In this document: piece by piece, positions 52,257-63,353 of the stretch | How positions within the stretch are numbered: position 1 is the first letter of the stretch | Layout: every line of letters begins with the position of its first letter | Assembly: GCF_014926405.1 (NCBI RefSeq) | Contig: NZ_JACXXJ020000005.1 | Location: 1,307,001 to 1,371,000, forward strand | DNA from: Agrobacterium vitis | Lineage (GTDB): Bacteria; Pseudomonadota; Alphaproteobacteria; Rhizobiales; Rhizobiaceae | Length of the DNA: 64,000 nt | Direction of reading: 5' to 3' | Program-made: the position numbers and the translations under genes | The notes under the pieces: model-generated | What the model was told of the DNA's origin: nothing | Seen by the model: only the letters and a program-made list of their open reading frames with translations | Database searches by the model: none

Positions 52257-55049
52257 TTAGGTCGCGCTCTCATCCGGTGTTGCCGGATCAGTGGAGACAC
52301 CCTCGTCGGCACTGGTCTCTGCACCGATCTCGCCATCTTCTTCGCCTTCCGGCTCATTGATGCGCTCGACCGAGACGACCTTTTCATCCTTGGCGGTATT
52401 GAAGATCGTCACGCCCTTGGTAGCGCGGCTGGCAATGCGGATGCCATCGACCGGCACGCGGATCAACTGACCGCCGTCTGAGACCAGCATGATCTGGTCC
52501 TTGTCTTCAACCGGGAAGGCAGCGACCAATTGGCCGATTTCCAATGTCTTCGACGTGTCGGTGGCACGAATGCCCTTGCCGCCACGGCCAGAGGTGCGGA
52601 AATCGTAGGACGACGATCGCTTACCAATACCGCGTTCGGAAATCGTCAGCACGAATTGTTCGCGTGCCTTCAGCTCCTGATAACGCTCTTCGGTCAGATC
52701 GCCGATTTCACCCACCTCTTCACCAACCAATGCGATGTCGTCCTCATCCACACCACTGGCGCGGCGCTCGGTAGCCGAACGCTTCAGATAGGCCGCACGC
52801 TGCCATGGCTCGGCATCGACATGGCTCAAGATGGTCATCGAGATGATTCGGTCATTCAGCTGCAAGGAAATGCCGCGAACACCGATGGAATTGCGACCGG
52901 CAAACACTCTGACTTCATCGACAGGGAAGCGGATCGCCTGCCCCAAGGCCGTGGTCAGCAGCACATCGTCGTCAATCGTGCAGGTTTCGACGGAGAGGAT
53001 CTCATCGCCCTCTTCCTCAAGCTTCATGGCGATCTTGCCATTGCGGTTGACCTGGACGAAATCGCTCAACTTGTTACGGCGCACGGTGCCCCGTGTTGTC
53101 GAGAACATTACGTCGAGATTATCCCAGCTTGCCTCATCCTCGGGCAGCGGCATGATCGTGGTGATCCGCTCGCCTGGCTCTAGAGGCAACATATTGATCA
53201 GTGCCTTGCCGCGTGACTGCGGCGTACCGATCGGCAGACGCCAGACCTTCTCCTTGTAGACGATTCCGCGCGACGAGAAGAACAGAACCGGCGTATGGGT
53301 ATTGGCAACAAATAGCCGGGTAACGAAATCCTCGTCCCGTGTCGCCATGCCGGAGCGGCCCTTGCCGCCGCGGCGCTGGGCGCGATAGGTGACCAGCGGC
53401 ACACGCTTGATATAGCCGAGATGCGAAACCGTCACCACCATGTCTTCACGGGCGATGAGATCCTCATCGTCCATGTCAGGGCCGCCCTCCATGATCTGGC
53501 TGCGGCGTGGCGTGCCGAATTCATCGCGCACAGCGACAAGCTCATCGACAACGATGGTTTGAATCCGCGTGCGAGACGACAGAATATCGAGATAATCGGA
53601 GATTTCCGCCCCGATCTTGTTCAATTCCTCGTCGATTTCATCGCGGCCAAGGGCTGTCAGGCGAGCAAGACGTAATTCGAGAATGGCACGTGCCTGCTCT
53701 TCCGACAGGTTGTAGGTATTGTCCTCGTTGATGCGGTGACGCGGATCATCGATCAGCCGGATCAGACTTTCGACATCAGCTGCCGGCCAGCGCCGCTCCA
53801 TCAACTGCTCGCGCGCCGTCTGCGGGTCCGGTGCCTGGCGGATCAGCCGGATGACTTCGTCGATATTGGCAACGGCAATGGCAAGACCAACCAACACATG
53901 GGCGCGGTCACGCGCCTTGCGCAACAGGTACTTCGTTCGCCGGCTAATAACTTCTTCGCGGAAGCTGACGAAAGCGCGCAGCATGTCGAGCAGCGTCAAC
54001 TGTTCCGGCTTGCCGCCATTCAGCGCCACCATGTTGCAGCCGAACGAGCTTTGCAGCGGCGTATAGCGGTAGAGCTGGTTGAGGATCACGTCCGCATTGG
54101 CATCGCGCTTCAGCTCCACCACAACGCGGTAGCCCTGACGGTCAGATTCGTCGCGTAGGTCGGAAATGCCCTCGATGCGCTTGTCACGCACCAATTCGGC
54201 CATTTTCTCGATCATCGTCGACTTGTTCACCTGATAGGGAATCTCGGTGATGATGATCTGCTCACGGTCACCGCGCATCGGCTCGATCCGTGCCACGCCG
54301 CGCATAATCACCGAACCGCGTCCGGTCTCGTAGGCTGAACGAATACCGCTACGGCCCAGAATCAGCGCGCCGGTCGGAAAATCAGGGCCGGGAATAATCT
54401 GCATCAGTTCCGGCAAGTCGATAGCCGGGTTTTCAATCAGCGCGATACAGCCATTGATGACTTCGACCAGATTGTGCGGCGGAATATTCGTCGCCATGCC
54501 GACCGCGATACCGCCGGCGCCATTGACGAGTAGGTTGGGGAATTTCGCTGGCACGACGACAGGCTCAGACAGCGTGCCATCATAGTTGTCACGAAAATCG
54601 ACGGTGTCCTTGTCGAGATCGTCCAGGAGCGAATGTGCGGCTTTTTGCAGGCGGCACTCGGTATAGCGTTCCGCCGCTGGCGGATCGCCGTCGATGGAGC
54701 CGAAATTGCCCTGACCGTCGATCAGCGGCAGCCTAAGCGACCAATCCTGCGCCATACGGGCCAGCGCATCATAGATCGCCGAGTTGCCGTGTGGATGGAA
54801 TTTACCCATCACGTCCCCGGTCACACGGGCGCATTTCACATATTTTTTGTTCCAGTCGATACCCAGCTCGGACATGCCAAACAGAATGCGACGATGAACG
54901 GGCTTCAAACCATCGCGGACATCGGGAAGTGCGCGGCTGACGATAACGCTCATCGCGTAATCGAGATACGACCGCTGCATCTCCGTTATAATCGAAATGG
55001 GTTCGATATCGGACGGCATTTTGCCGCCGGGTGTGCTTTGCTCAGTCAA
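52257..55049 (-). CDS. gyrA: DNA gyrase subunit A
   Basis: Breakage-rejoining subunit that supercoils DNA with GyrB. It has 930 residues, the long alphaproteobacterial form. The catalytic Tyr129 is in AAERYTECRL. The quinolone-resistance region reads HPHGNSAIYDAL with Ser90 and Asp94 at the positions of E. coli Ser83 and Asp87, so it looks wild type for quinolones. A GyrA-box-like segment in the C-terminal beta-pinwheel (AQRRGGKGRSG) and an acidic C-terminal tail are present. The start is TTG 55049 (TEQSTPGGKMPSDIEPIS). No nearby ATG fits the family N-terminus as well. Confidence 0.96.
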   Translation of the reverse strand: MTEQSTPGGKMPSDIEPISIITEMQRSYLDYAMSVIVSRALPDVRDGLKPVHRRILFGMSELGIDWNKKYVKCARVTGDVMGKFHPHGNSAIYDALARMAQDWSLRLPLIDGQGNFGSIDGDPPAAERYTECRLQKAAHSLLDDLDKDTVDFRDNYDGTLSEPVVVPAKFPNLLVNGAGGIAVGMATNIPPHNLVEVINGCIALIENPAIDLPELMQIIPGPDFPTGALILGRSGIRSAYETGRGSVIMRGVARIEPMRGDREQIIITEIPYQVNKSTMIEKMAELVRDKRIEGISDLRDESDRQGYRVVVELKRDANADVILNQLYRYTPLQSSFGCNMVALNGGKPEQLTLLDMLRAFVSFREEVISRRTKYLLRKARDRAHVLVGLAIAVANIDEVIRLIRQAPDPQTAREQLMERRWPAADVESLIRLIDDPRHRINEDNTYNLSEEQARAILELRLARLTALGRDEIDEELNKIGAEISDYLDILSSRTRIQTIVVDELVAVRDEFGTPRRSQIMEGGPDMDDEDLIAREDMVVTVSHLGYIKRVPLVTYRAQRRGGKGRSGMATRDEDFVTRLFVANTHTPVLFFSSRGIVYKEKVWRLPIGTPQSRGKALINMLPLEPGERITTIMPLPEDEASWDNLDVMFSTTRGTVRRNKLSDFVQVNRNGKIAMKLEEEGDEILSVETCTIDDDVLLTTALGQAIRFPVDEVRVFAGRNSIGVRGISLQLNDRIISMTILSHVDAEPWQRAAYLKRSATERRASGVDEDDIALVGEEVGEIGDLTEERYQELKAREQFVLTISERGIGKRSSSYDFRTSGRGGKGIRATDTSKTLEIGQLVAAFPVEDKDQIMLVSDGGQLIRVPVDGIRIASRATKGVTIFNTAKDEKVVSVERINEPEGEEDGEIGAETSADEGVSTDPATPDESAT

Positions 55050-55327
55050 AACGGGTCACGCCTGTTAGAATCACTAGGGATTTTATAGCGGAAAGCCCCT
55101 TTCCGCGCCAATTAGCTGGGAGGTTTTGAACAGGCTTTTGCGGCTATGACAAGGCATTTCTTGAACCCTGAGGCGCTATCTGCCCGAATGACCGTCACTG
55201 GTGGCTTGACGTTGCCTCCACGCGCCGGAAATCACTCTCCAACGGCCCGGATATGGTAGAAGAAACCACAGCGCCCCAGTTTCGCGCAATCTGTGGCCTT
55301 TATCCAAACCGAAACAGGAGAACATCC

Positions 55328-55957
55328 ATGACCAATGTCGAACTTCTCCTCAATGCCTTCACCACCCTGTTGGTGACGCTGGACCCGCCGGGCCTGGCAC
55401 CGCTGTTTCTTGGCCTGACACGCGGCATGACTCGCCAGCAACGCAAGCAGGTGGCGCTACGCGGCACGGCTATCGCCTTCAGCATTCTGGCAGTCTTTGC
55501 AGTTTTTGGTGCTAGCCTTCTTGAAGGGCTCGGCATTTCGATGGGCGCGTTCCGCATCGCCGGTGGTCTTTTGCTATTTGCTATCGCCTTCGAGATGATT
55601 TTCGAGAAACGCCAGGAGCGCAAGGAAAAGACGTCGGAAGACGCGATTACCCGCGATCACATGCACCATATCGCGGTTTTCCCGCTTGCCCTGCCGCTGA
55701 TTGCTGGCCCTGGGGCCATTTCTGCCACCATCCTGCTGGCCAGCTCCCTGCCGAGCCCGGTCGAGCGCACAGAACTGATCCTGGTTCTCGCACTCTGCAT
55801 CGGCATCGTGCTGTTGGCGCTCGTGATCGCAGATCGGCTTGACCGGTTTTTAGGGGTGACGGGTCGGGCGATCCTGACACGCCTGCTCGGCGTCATACTG
55901 GCCGCGCTCTCCGTGCAATTCGTCGTTGACGGCATCAAGTCGGCATTTCACCTCTGA
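55328..55957 (+). CDS. MarC family integral membrane protein
   Basis: A 209-residue inner-membrane protein of six hydrophobic segments. Two family blocks are clear: LDPPGLAPLFLGLTRGMTRQQR near residues 18-37 and FPLALPLIAGPGAISATILL near 117-136. MarC proteins were once linked to multiple antibiotic resistance, and some members are proposed amino-acid or metabolite exporters, so the role is open. ATG 55328 is preceded by AGGAGAAC. The upstream 278 bp hold no other gene. It converges on ssb. Confidence 0.9.
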   Translation: MTNVELLLNAFTTLLVTLDPPGLAPLFLGLTRGMTRQQRKQVALRGTAIAFSILAVFAVFGASLLEGLGISMGAFRIAGGLLLFAIAFEMIFEKRQERKEKTSEDAITRDHMHHIAVFPLALPLIAGPGAISATILLASSLPSPVERTELILVLALCIGIVLLALVIADRLDRFLGVTGRAILTRLLGVILAALSVQFVVDGIKSAFHL

Positions 55958-55970
55958 GGTCTTCAATCAT

Positions 55971-56003
55971 AAAGAAAAAGGCGCATCCCAATGAGGATGC
56001 GCC
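55971..56003 (-). terminator. intrinsic terminator after ssb
   Basis: A 9-bp stem GGCGCATCC/GGATGCGCC (55980-55988 and 55995-56003) with a 6-nt loop. On the minus strand it is followed by TTTTTCTTT, 32 nt after the ssb stop. Confidence 0.85.
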
Positions 56004-56035
56004 TGAACCGAAGAACTCCGGCTGAACGTCGCAAA

Positions 56036-56566
56036 TCAGAACGGAATATCGTCATCCATATCGCGCGAGAATCCGCCCGACGGCGCACTGGCACCGCGAC
56101 CGCCGGACGACGCACCGCCGCTGCGGGCCGGGGCCGAGCCGTAGTCGTCGTAGCCACCGCCGCCGCCGCCGAAATCGCTGCCGCCACGGGCAGCACCGCC
56201 GCCTGCCCCATCGCCACGACCGCCAAGCATGGTCAGGGTCGAATTGAAGCCCTGGAGGACGATTTCCGTCGAGTAACGGTCATTGCCGTTCTGGTCCTGC
56301 CATTTACGGGTCTGAAGCTGGCCCTCGATATAAACAGTTGCGCCCTTCTTCAGATATTGTTCGGCCACCTTGCAGAGACCTTCGTTGAAGATCACCACGC
56401 TATGCCATTCAGTCTTTTCCTTGCGCTCGCCGGAATTACGGTCGCGCCAGGATTCGGACGTGGCGATGCGCAGGTTGGCAATCGGCTTACCGTCCTGGGT
56501 ACGGCGGATTTCCGGGTCGGCGCCCAGATTGCCGATCAAAATAACCTTGTTGACGCTTCCAGCCAT
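56036..56566 (-). CDS. ssb: single-stranded DNA-binding protein
   Basis: Binds single-stranded DNA in replication, recombination and repair, as a homotetramer. It has 176 residues. The OB fold begins [21 protein letters not shown] and includes [13 protein letters not shown] and [22 protein letters not shown] Gly-rich, disordered linker follows ([10 protein letters not shown] region) and the acidic tip ends MDDDIPF, which docks partner proteins. ATG 56566 has GAGGTG upstream; the longer GTG start adds three residues. It is divergent from uvrA, with a LexA box between. Confidence 0.96.
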   Translation of the reverse strand: MAGSVNKVILIGNLGADPEIRRTQDGKPIANLRIATSESWRDRNSGERKEKTEWHSVVIFNEGLCKVAEQYLKKGATVYIEGQLQTRKWQDQNGNDRYSTEIVLQGFNSTLTMLGGRGDGAGGGAARGGSDFGGGGGGYDDYGSAPARSGGASSGGRGASAPSGGFSRDMDDDIPF

Positions 56567-56693
56567 GATACTCACCTCGCTGCCACCATGGGGCGGCTTA
56601 CAAATCCAATCAATTTTAACCTTATCCTATCCCTGTCGATTAAGGGCAGGCAGATCACCTGTAATCCACAGCGAAGAATCCAGACCAAAAAAT

Positions 56694-56708
56694 GTTCTTT
56701 CTTTGTTC
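56694..56708. promoter_or_regulatory. LexA (SOS) box between ssb and uvrA
   Basis: A perfect alphaproteobacterial SOS operator GTTC-N7-GTTC (GTTC 56694-56697, spacer TTTCTTT, GTTC 56705-56708). It lies about 135 nt upstream of ssb and 145 nt upstream of uvrA, so LexA could control both divergent promoters. Confidence 0.85.
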
Positions 56709-56845
56709 TAATAAATTTGTATGATGCAGTCAACTCTACCGGAATCGAACGCAGAATCGACCTACCCGTCTCGACAGGACGGCAGCAGTGACTAAATAAG
56801 GAGCGGCATTCCTGCCTGCGGCTCTCTCCCAAACCGAGTTTTGTT

Positions 56846-59767
56846 ATGAGCGAATTGAAGACGATTTCCATCCGTGGTGCGCGCGAGCACAATCTCAAGG
56901 GCATCGACCTTGACCTGCCGCGCAACAGCCTGATCGTGATGACCGGCCTTTCCGGCTCGGGAAAGTCGTCGCTGGCCTTCGATACGATCTATGCCGAGGG
57001 TCAGCGCCGCTACGTCGAAAGCTTGTCGGCCTATGCCCGGCAGTTCCTGGAGATGATGCAGAAGCCCGATGTGGACCTGATCGAAGGCCTGTCGCCTGCA
57101 ATCTCCATCGAGCAAAAGACCACCTCGCGCAATCCGCGCTCGACGGTCGGGACAGTCACCGAAATCTACGACTACATGCGCCTGCTGTTTGCCCGCGTTG
57201 GCGTGCCCTATTCGCCAGCCACCGGCCTGCCGATCGAGAGCCAGACCGTTAGCCAGATGGTTGACCGTGTTCTGGCCTTTGAGGAAGGGACGCGGCTTTA
57301 TATTCTTGCGCCTCTGATCCGGGGCCGCAAGGGCGAGTATAAGAAAGAACTCGCCGAGCTGATGAAGAAGGGCTTCCAGCGCGTCAAGATCGATGGCGAT
57401 TTCTACGAAATCGCCGAGGCGCCAACCCTCGACAAGAAATACAAGCACGATATCGACATCGTCGTTGACCGCGTCGTGGTGCGGGCCGACATGGCCTCTC
57501 GGCTGGCCGACAGCCTAGAAACCTGCCTTCGCCTTGCCGACGGGTTGGCGGTCGCCGAATTTGCTGACAAGCCGTTGCCGGCCAATGAAACCTCGGCTGG
57601 CGGTTCCGCCAACAAGTCGTTGAACGAGACCCATGAGCGGGTGCTGTTTTCGGAAAAATTCGCCTGCCCCGTCTCCGGCTTTACCATTCCGGAAATCGAG
57701 CCCCGGCTGTTTTCCTTCAACAATCCATTCGGTGCCTGCCCGACCTGCGACGGCCTTGGTTTCCAGCAGAAGATTGATGAAGCGCTGATCATTCCCGAAG
57801 CCGACAAGCGGTTGAAGGACGGTGCAATTGCCCCCTGGGCAAAATCCAGCTCTCCTTATTACGACCAGACCCTTGAAGGCCTCGGCAAAGCTTTTGGCTT
57901 CAAGCTGACCAGCAAATGGTCGGATCTGAGCGCCGAGGCACAGAAATCCATCCTGCACGGCACGGAAGAAAAGATCGAGTTTCACTACGCCGACGGCGCC
58001 CGCTCCTATAGCGCGACAAAAACCTTCGAAGGCATCGTCCCGAACCTGGAGCGGCGCTGGAAGGAAACCGACAGCGCCTGGGCGCGGGAAGAAATCGAGC
58101 GCTACATGTCCGCCGCGCCCTGCCCTGCCTGCAAGGGTTTCAGGCTGAAGCCGGAAGCACTGGCGGTGAAAATCAACGGCCTGCATATCGGCCAGGTCAC
58201 GGAAATGTCGATCCGGGTTGCAGGCGGCTGGTTTGAGACCCTGCCTGGTCTGTTGACCGACAAGCAGAACGAAATTGCCGTTCGTATTCTCAAGGAAATC
58301 CGCGAGCGGCTAAGCTTCCTCAATGATGTCGGGTTGGACTATCTCAGCCTGTCGCGCAATTCCGGCACTCTGTCAGGCGGAGAAAGCCAGCGCATCCGGC
58401 TTGCCTCACAGATCGGCTCAGGCCTAACCGGTGTGCTTTATGTGCTTGATGAGCCGTCGATTGGCCTGCATCAGCGCGATAACGCCCGGCTGCTTGATAC
58501 GCTCAAGCACCTGCGCGATATTGGCAATACAGTGATCGTTGTCGAGCATGACGAGGATGCCATTCTGGCCGCCGATTATGTGGTCGATATCGGGCCTGCG
58601 GCAGGCATTCATGGCGGCCAGGTGATCGCCAAGGGCAGTCCGCAAGACATCATGGCCAATGACAAGTCACTGACCGGCAAATACCTGACCGGTGAGCTTG
58701 GCGTTAAAGTGCCACCGGCGCGGCGCAAGCCCAAGAAGGGCCAGCAGATCAAGGTGATCGGCGCGCGGGGCAACAATCTGAAGAATGTCACGGCGGCCAT
58801 TCCGCTTGGTGTGTTTACCGCCGTTACCGGCGTTTCCGGCGGTGGCAAATCGACCTTCCTGATCGAGACATTATATAAGGCCGCAGCACGACGGGTGATG
58901 GGCGCACGCGAAAACCCGGCCGATCACGATCGGATCGATGGTTTCGAATTCATCGATAAGGTGATTGATATCGACCAGTCGCCGATTGGCCGCACGCCGC
59001 GCTCCAACCCCGCCACCTATACCGGCGCGTTTACCCCGATCCGCGACTGGTTTTCTGGACTTCCGGAGGCCAAGGCGCGCGGTTATCAGCCCGGCCGCTT
59101 TTCCTTCAACGTCAAGGGCGGACGTTGTGAAGCCTGCCAGGGCGATGGCGTCATCAAGATTGAAATGCACTTCCTGCCGGATGTCTATGTCACTTGCGAC
59201 GTCTGCCATGGCAAACGCTATAATCGCGAAACGCTTGATGTGACCTTCAAAACCAAATCGATCGCCGATGTGCTGGACATGACGGTCGAGGAGGGTGTGG
59301 AATTCTTCTCGGCTGTCCCTGCGGTGCGCGACAAGCTGCAAGCGCTGTTCGATGTCGGCCTCGGCTATATCAAGGTCGGGCAACAGGCCAATACGCTGTC
59401 AGGCGGCGAAGCCCAACGCATAAAGCTTGCCAAGGAACTCTCGAAGAAATCGACGGGTCGCACGCTTTATATACTAGATGAGCCGACCACCGGCCTGCAT
59501 TTCCATGACGTTGCCAAACTCTTGGAAATGCTTCAGGAGCTGGTCGATCAGGGCAACTCCGTCGTGGTCATCGAGCACAATCTCGAAGTCATCAAGACAG
59601 CCGATCACATCATCGATTTCGGCCCCGAAGGTGGCGATGGCGGCGGCCAGATCGTCGCCCAAGGCACGCCGGAAGAGATCGTCAAAGTAGAGGCTTCCTA
59701 TACCGGCCACTTCCTCAGGGAGTTGCTGGAGCGCCGTCCGATGAAGAAGCCGCAAGCCGCAGAATAG
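56846..59767 (+). CDS. uvrA: excinuclease ABC subunit A
   Basis: Damage-recognition ATPase of nucleotide excision repair. It has 973 residues. The two ATPase halves carry Walker [10 protein letters not shown] (34-42) and GVSGGGKST, each with a signature [12 protein letters not shown] or [12 protein letters not shown] and a D-loop. The usual first zinc finger reads CPVSGF...CPTC, lacking the second Cys of the first knuckle, while the C-terminal zinc finger ([17 protein letters not shown]) is intact. It is driven from the SOS-controlled divergent region and followed 21 nt later by a DUF72 gene. Confidence 0.96.
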   Translation: MSELKTISIRGAREHNLKGIDLDLPRNSLIVMTGLSGSGKSSLAFDTIYAEGQRRYVESLSAYARQFLEMMQKPDVDLIEGLSPAISIEQKTTSRNPRSTVGTVTEIYDYMRLLFARVGVPYSPATGLPIESQTVSQMVDRVLAFEEGTRLYILAPLIRGRKGEYKKELAELMKKGFQRVKIDGDFYEIAEAPTLDKKYKHDIDIVVDRVVVRADMASRLADSLETCLRLADGLAVAEFADKPLPANETSAGGSANKSLNETHERVLFSEKFACPVSGFTIPEIEPRLFSFNNPFGACPTCDGLGFQQKIDEALIIPEADKRLKDGAIAPWAKSSSPYYDQTLEGLGKAFGFKLTSKWSDLSAEAQKSILHGTEEKIEFHYADGARSYSATKTFEGIVPNLERRWKETDSAWAREEIERYMSAAPCPACKGFRLKPEALAVKINGLHIGQVTEMSIRVAGGWFETLPGLLTDKQNEIAVRILKEIRERLSFLNDVGLDYLSLSRNSGTLSGGESQRIRLASQIGSGLTGVLYVLDEPSIGLHQRDNARLLDTLKHLRDIGNTVIVVEHDEDAILAADYVVDIGPAAGIHGGQVIAKGSPQDIMANDKSLTGKYLTGELGVKVPPARRKPKKGQQIKVIGARGNNLKNVTAAIPLGVFTAVTGVSGGGKSTFLIETLYKAAARRVMGARENPADHDRIDGFEFIDKVIDIDQSPIGRTPRSNPATYTGAFTPIRDWFSGLPEAKARGYQPGRFSFNVKGGRCEACQGDGVIKIEMHFLPDVYVTCDVCHGKRYNRETLDVTFKTKSIADVLDMTVEEGVEFFSAVPAVRDKLQALFDVGLGYIKVGQQANTLSGGEAQRIKLAKELSKKSTGRTLYILDEPTTGLHFHDVAKLLEMLQELVDQGNSVVVIEHNLEVIKTADHIIDFGPEGGDGGGQIVAQGTPEEIVKVEASYTGHFLRELLERRPMKKPQAAE

Positions 59768-59788
59768 CGATCAACAAGGAGTGGGCAG

Positions 59789-60592
59789 ATGACCGCAGGC
59801 ACAATCCGCACCGGCATCGGCGGCTGGACTTTCGAGCCTTGGGAAGGCACGTTCTATCCTGAAAAGCTGCCGAAGAAACGGCAGCTGGAACACGCCAGTC
59901 GCCAGCTCACGGCTATTGAGGTCAACGGCACCTATTATTCCAGCCAGAAGCCAGAGACCTTTGCCAAATGGGCCTCTGACGTGCCTGACGATTTCGTCTT
60001 TTCGCTGAAAGCCAGTCGTTATTGCACCAATCGTAAGATATTGGCGGAGGCCGGCCCGTCTATTGAGAAATTCCTGAACCAGGGTATTGCCGAACTTGGC
60101 AGCCACCTTGGCCCAATTCTCTGGCAATTCATGGCAACGAAGAAGTTCGAACCTGAGGATTTCGAGGCGTTTCTGTCGCTCCTGCCGAAAACCCTCAATG
60201 GTTTGAAGCTGTGGCATGTGGTCGAGCCACGCCATCCCTCGTTCCAGACACCTGATTTCATCACCATGCTGGAGCGTCATGGCGTGGCCGCAGTCTGTGC
60301 CGATCATCAGGATTACCCGATGTTTGCCGATGTCACCGCGGATTTTGTCTATGCCCGGCTGCAAAAGGGAACAGATGAGATAAAGACCTGCTATCCTGAA
60401 ACCCAGGTGAAGGACTGGGCAAAACGGTTTTCCGCCTATGCCGAAGGCGGGGTGCCGCAGGATTTGCCGCTGATCGCGCCGCAACGGATAGTGGATAAAA
60501 AACCACGCGATGTGTTTGCGTTTTTCATCACGGGCGGCAAGGTCAATGCGCCGAATGGCGCGCAATTGCTTCAGAAAGCTCTATCGAACTGA
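59789..60592 (+). CDS. DUF72 domain-containing protein
   Basis: A 267-residue soluble protein of the DUF72 family (TIM-barrel-like, YecE in E. coli). Recognised by the opening IRTGIGGWTFEPWEGTFYPEKLPKKRQLEHASRQLTAIEVNGTYY, later ASRYCTNRKILAE and the WQFMATKKFEPEDFEAFLSLLP block. The function is unknown and the fold resembles sugar or nucleotide-processing barrels. The start has AAGGAG upstream. It is followed 7 nt later by the GNAT gene, so the two are probably in one transcript with uvrA. Confidence 0.9.
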   Translation: MTAGTIRTGIGGWTFEPWEGTFYPEKLPKKRQLEHASRQLTAIEVNGTYYSSQKPETFAKWASDVPDDFVFSLKASRYCTNRKILAEAGPSIEKFLNQGIAELGSHLGPILWQFMATKKFEPEDFEAFLSLLPKTLNGLKLWHVVEPRHPSFQTPDFITMLERHGVAAVCADHQDYPMFADVTADFVYARLQKGTDEIKTCYPETQVKDWAKRFSAYAEGGVPQDLPLIAPQRIVDKKPRDVFAFFITGGKVNAPNGAQLLQKALSN

Positions 60593-60599
60593 AGGTCTC

Positions 60600-61139
60600 A
60601 TGACGAAGACACCAGTCAGTGACACTCTTGATACGATCCATGTCGGTCCCGCTACGGCTTACCATTTTTGCAATTTGCGAAATGTGGAATTGGCTTCGTT
60701 CGAAACCCTTCGGGCTGCTGGGGCCGTGACAGGCGACCCTGCTGCAAGCAGCGACGAGGAATTGCAAGTGTATCTCGATGCCGGTCTGCTTCTGGCGGCT
60801 TTCGATGGAACGGAGAGTCCGGTCGGATATGCTGGGGGCTATATAAGCGAGGGATGGCTGCACATAGGAGAAGTGGATGTTCATCCTGAATGGCAGCGAC
60901 AAGGAATTGGGCGTCGTCTCATAAACGCTCTGCTTACTGAAGGACGGACCAGACATCTCGTGGGTGCGACGCTGACGACGGACCGTTTCGCGCCTTTCAA
61001 CGCGCCCTTTTATTCTTCTCTTGGGTTTCAAGCCATTGAGGGGGACGCCTGTCCCGCCCGGCTGAAAGAGATTCTTGCCGCAGAAGTGGCGAAGGGCCTC
61101 AATCCACTTCGCCGTGTCGCCATGATGCTGATGTTTTAG
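60600..61139 (+). CDS. GNAT family N-acetyltransferase
   Basis: A 179-residue acetyl-CoA-dependent acetyltransferase. The core motif A segment IGEVDVHPEWQRQGIGRRLINALL (around residues 90-113) carries the pyrophosphate-binding RxxGxG pattern, and PFNAPFYSSLGFQAIEGD is the usual C-terminal block. The substrate is unknown and could be a small amine or protein N-terminus. The start at ATG 60600 has GAAGG upstream; the track-like longer frame begins in the DUF72 gene and is rejected. Its stop overlaps the convergent Nnr stop by 4 nt. Confidence 0.88.
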   Translation: MTKTPVSDTLDTIHVGPATAYHFCNLRNVELASFETLRAAGAVTGDPAASSDEELQVYLDAGLLLAAFDGTESPVGYAGGYISEGWLHIGEVDVHPEWQRQGIGRRLINALLTEGRTRHLVGATLTTDRFAPFNAPFYSSLGFQAIEGDACPARLKEILAAEVAKGLNPLRRVAMMLMF

Positions 61140-62617
61140 CCTTGGCGAAAGGGCCGCACAGCCGTAGCCAGATCTTCTGCTGTCAATCCCTCGCCGAGCC
61201 TTGCGCCCGTTTCAGCATGAAGCCAGACACCTGTCGCCGCAGCCTCAAAGGCCGGAACGCCTTGCGCTAGTAATCCGCCAATGATCCCGGCCAACACATC
61301 GCCGGAACCGGCTGTGGCAAGCCACGGCGGCGCATTTTCGTTGATCAGCGCCCGGCCATCGGGAGCGGCAATCACTGTATCTGCACCTTTGTAGACCACC
61401 GCCGCATTGGCTTTTCTGGCGGCAGCCTGGGCCTTTTCAACTTTGCCCAACGTCTTCTCACCGGCAATATCGGCAAACAGGCGAGAAAACTCGCCCTCAT
61501 GCGGCGTCAGAACCAAGCGGGTTTCATTGCCGGAAAATGCGTCGAAAAGCTCGTCTGGTTGATCCCTAAAAGAAGAAATACCGTCGGCATCGAGAACCAG
61601 CCTGCGTTTGGACAGCGAAAGGGTGAATTCCCGCGCCTTTTCGCCAATCCCAAATCCGGGTCCGAGCACGAAGGCGCTCATCCGCTGGTCAGTCAGATAG
61701 TCCTCAAGGTCATCAAGATCATCGATGGCCTTCACCATCACGGCAGTGGTCTGCGTGGCATTGACAAGAACGGCACTGGCCGGTGAGGCCAGCGTCACCA
61801 GCCCGGCCCCGGCCTTCAATCCTGCCATGGTGGACAGCCGTGCGGCGCCTGTCGCACTTGTGCGCCCGGAAAACACCGTGAGATGGCCCCGGGTGAATTT
61901 ATGGCTGACACCAGAGACTTTTGGCAGGAGATGCGCCCAAAAATCGGGATGATTGACAGAAACCTCGCCTCGATGTCGATCAACGATGCGACGCGGAATT
62001 CCGATATCGTAGATCTCCACCGTGCCGCAGAGCGAACGTCCCGGTAACAGCACATGTCCCGGCTTTCTTGCCATGAATGTCACCGTATGGGCTGCCTGAA
62101 ACGCCACCGGGCGGGGCTGGCCCGTGCGGCCATCGACACCGGAAGGCAGATCGACCGCGACAACGGCAATACCGACCCGATTGACCCGCTCGATCAGTTC
62201 TGTCGCCGGCAAAGGCAAGTCGCGCGCGAGGCCTGCTCCGAACAAAGCGTCTACCACCAGATCCCCCTGCTGGGGATCATAAAGCGCCAGCGGTTCGGTC
62301 TTGCCCCGATAATCCGCAAACGCGAGAGCAGCATCTCCATTCAACTTTTCCGGCTCGCCCAGGTAAAAGACCTGCACCAAAACCCCGGATTGACGCAGCG
62401 CTTCAGCCGCAACATAGCCGTCACCGCCATTGTTTCCCGGCCCACACAGCACCGCCACCCTCAGCGCCTGGGGGAAAAGCCGGAGTGCCGCCGCCGCAAC
62501 GCCAGAACCGGCCTTGCGCATCAGGCCATAACTATCAATGCCCGAGTTGGCCGCATCACGGTCCACCAGCGCCATGGAAGAGGGAGAAATCAAGTGATGA
62601 AAAGATGTTTGCATCAT
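61136..62617 (-). CDS. nnr: bifunctional NAD(P)H-hydrate repair enzyme Nnr
   Basis: Repairs damaged NADHX and NADPHX. It has 493 residues in two domains. The N-terminal epimerase (about 1-210) opens LISPSSMALVDRDAANSGIDS and has VLCGPGNNGGDGYVAAEALR. The C-terminal ADP-dependent dehydratase ends TAGSGDVLAGIIGGLLAQG near residue 440, with LTPHEGEFSRL before it. The fusion is the common bacterial YjeF form. It is divergent to glnB, and the shared gap holds the nitrogen-control promoter. Confidence 0.93.
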   Translation of the reverse strand: MMQTSFHHLISPSSMALVDRDAANSGIDSYGLMRKAGSGVAAAALRLFPQALRVAVLCGPGNNGGDGYVAAEALRQSGVLVQVFYLGEPEKLNGDAALAFADYRGKTEPLALYDPQQGDLVVDALFGAGLARDLPLPATELIERVNRVGIAVVAVDLPSGVDGRTGQPRPVAFQAAHTVTFMARKPGHVLLPGRSLCGTVEIYDIGIPRRIVDRHRGEVSVNHPDFWAHLLPKVSGVSHKFTRGHLTVFSGRTSATGAARLSTMAGLKAGAGLVTLASPASAVLVNATQTTAVMVKAIDDLDDLEDYLTDQRMSAFVLGPGFGIGEKAREFTLSLSKRRLVLDADGISSFRDQPDELFDAFSGNETRLVLTPHEGEFSRLFADIAGEKTLGKVEKAQAAARKANAAVVYKGADTVIAAPDGRALINENAPPWLATAGSGDVLAGIIGGLLAQGVPAFEAAATGVWLHAETGARLGEGLTAEDLATAVRPFRQG

Positions 62618-63292
<675 letters not shown>

Positions 63293-63353
63293 ATGCGGCC
63301 CGGCTGAGGGAGGTCGGGTCTTATAATCGTCATCAAATCGAGGAACAAACCTA

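Noticed and set aside
55991-56791. 266-aa plus-strand frame over ssb and the SOS region
   Set aside because: Antisense to ssb (OB fold, MDDDIPF tail) and crosses the LexA box.
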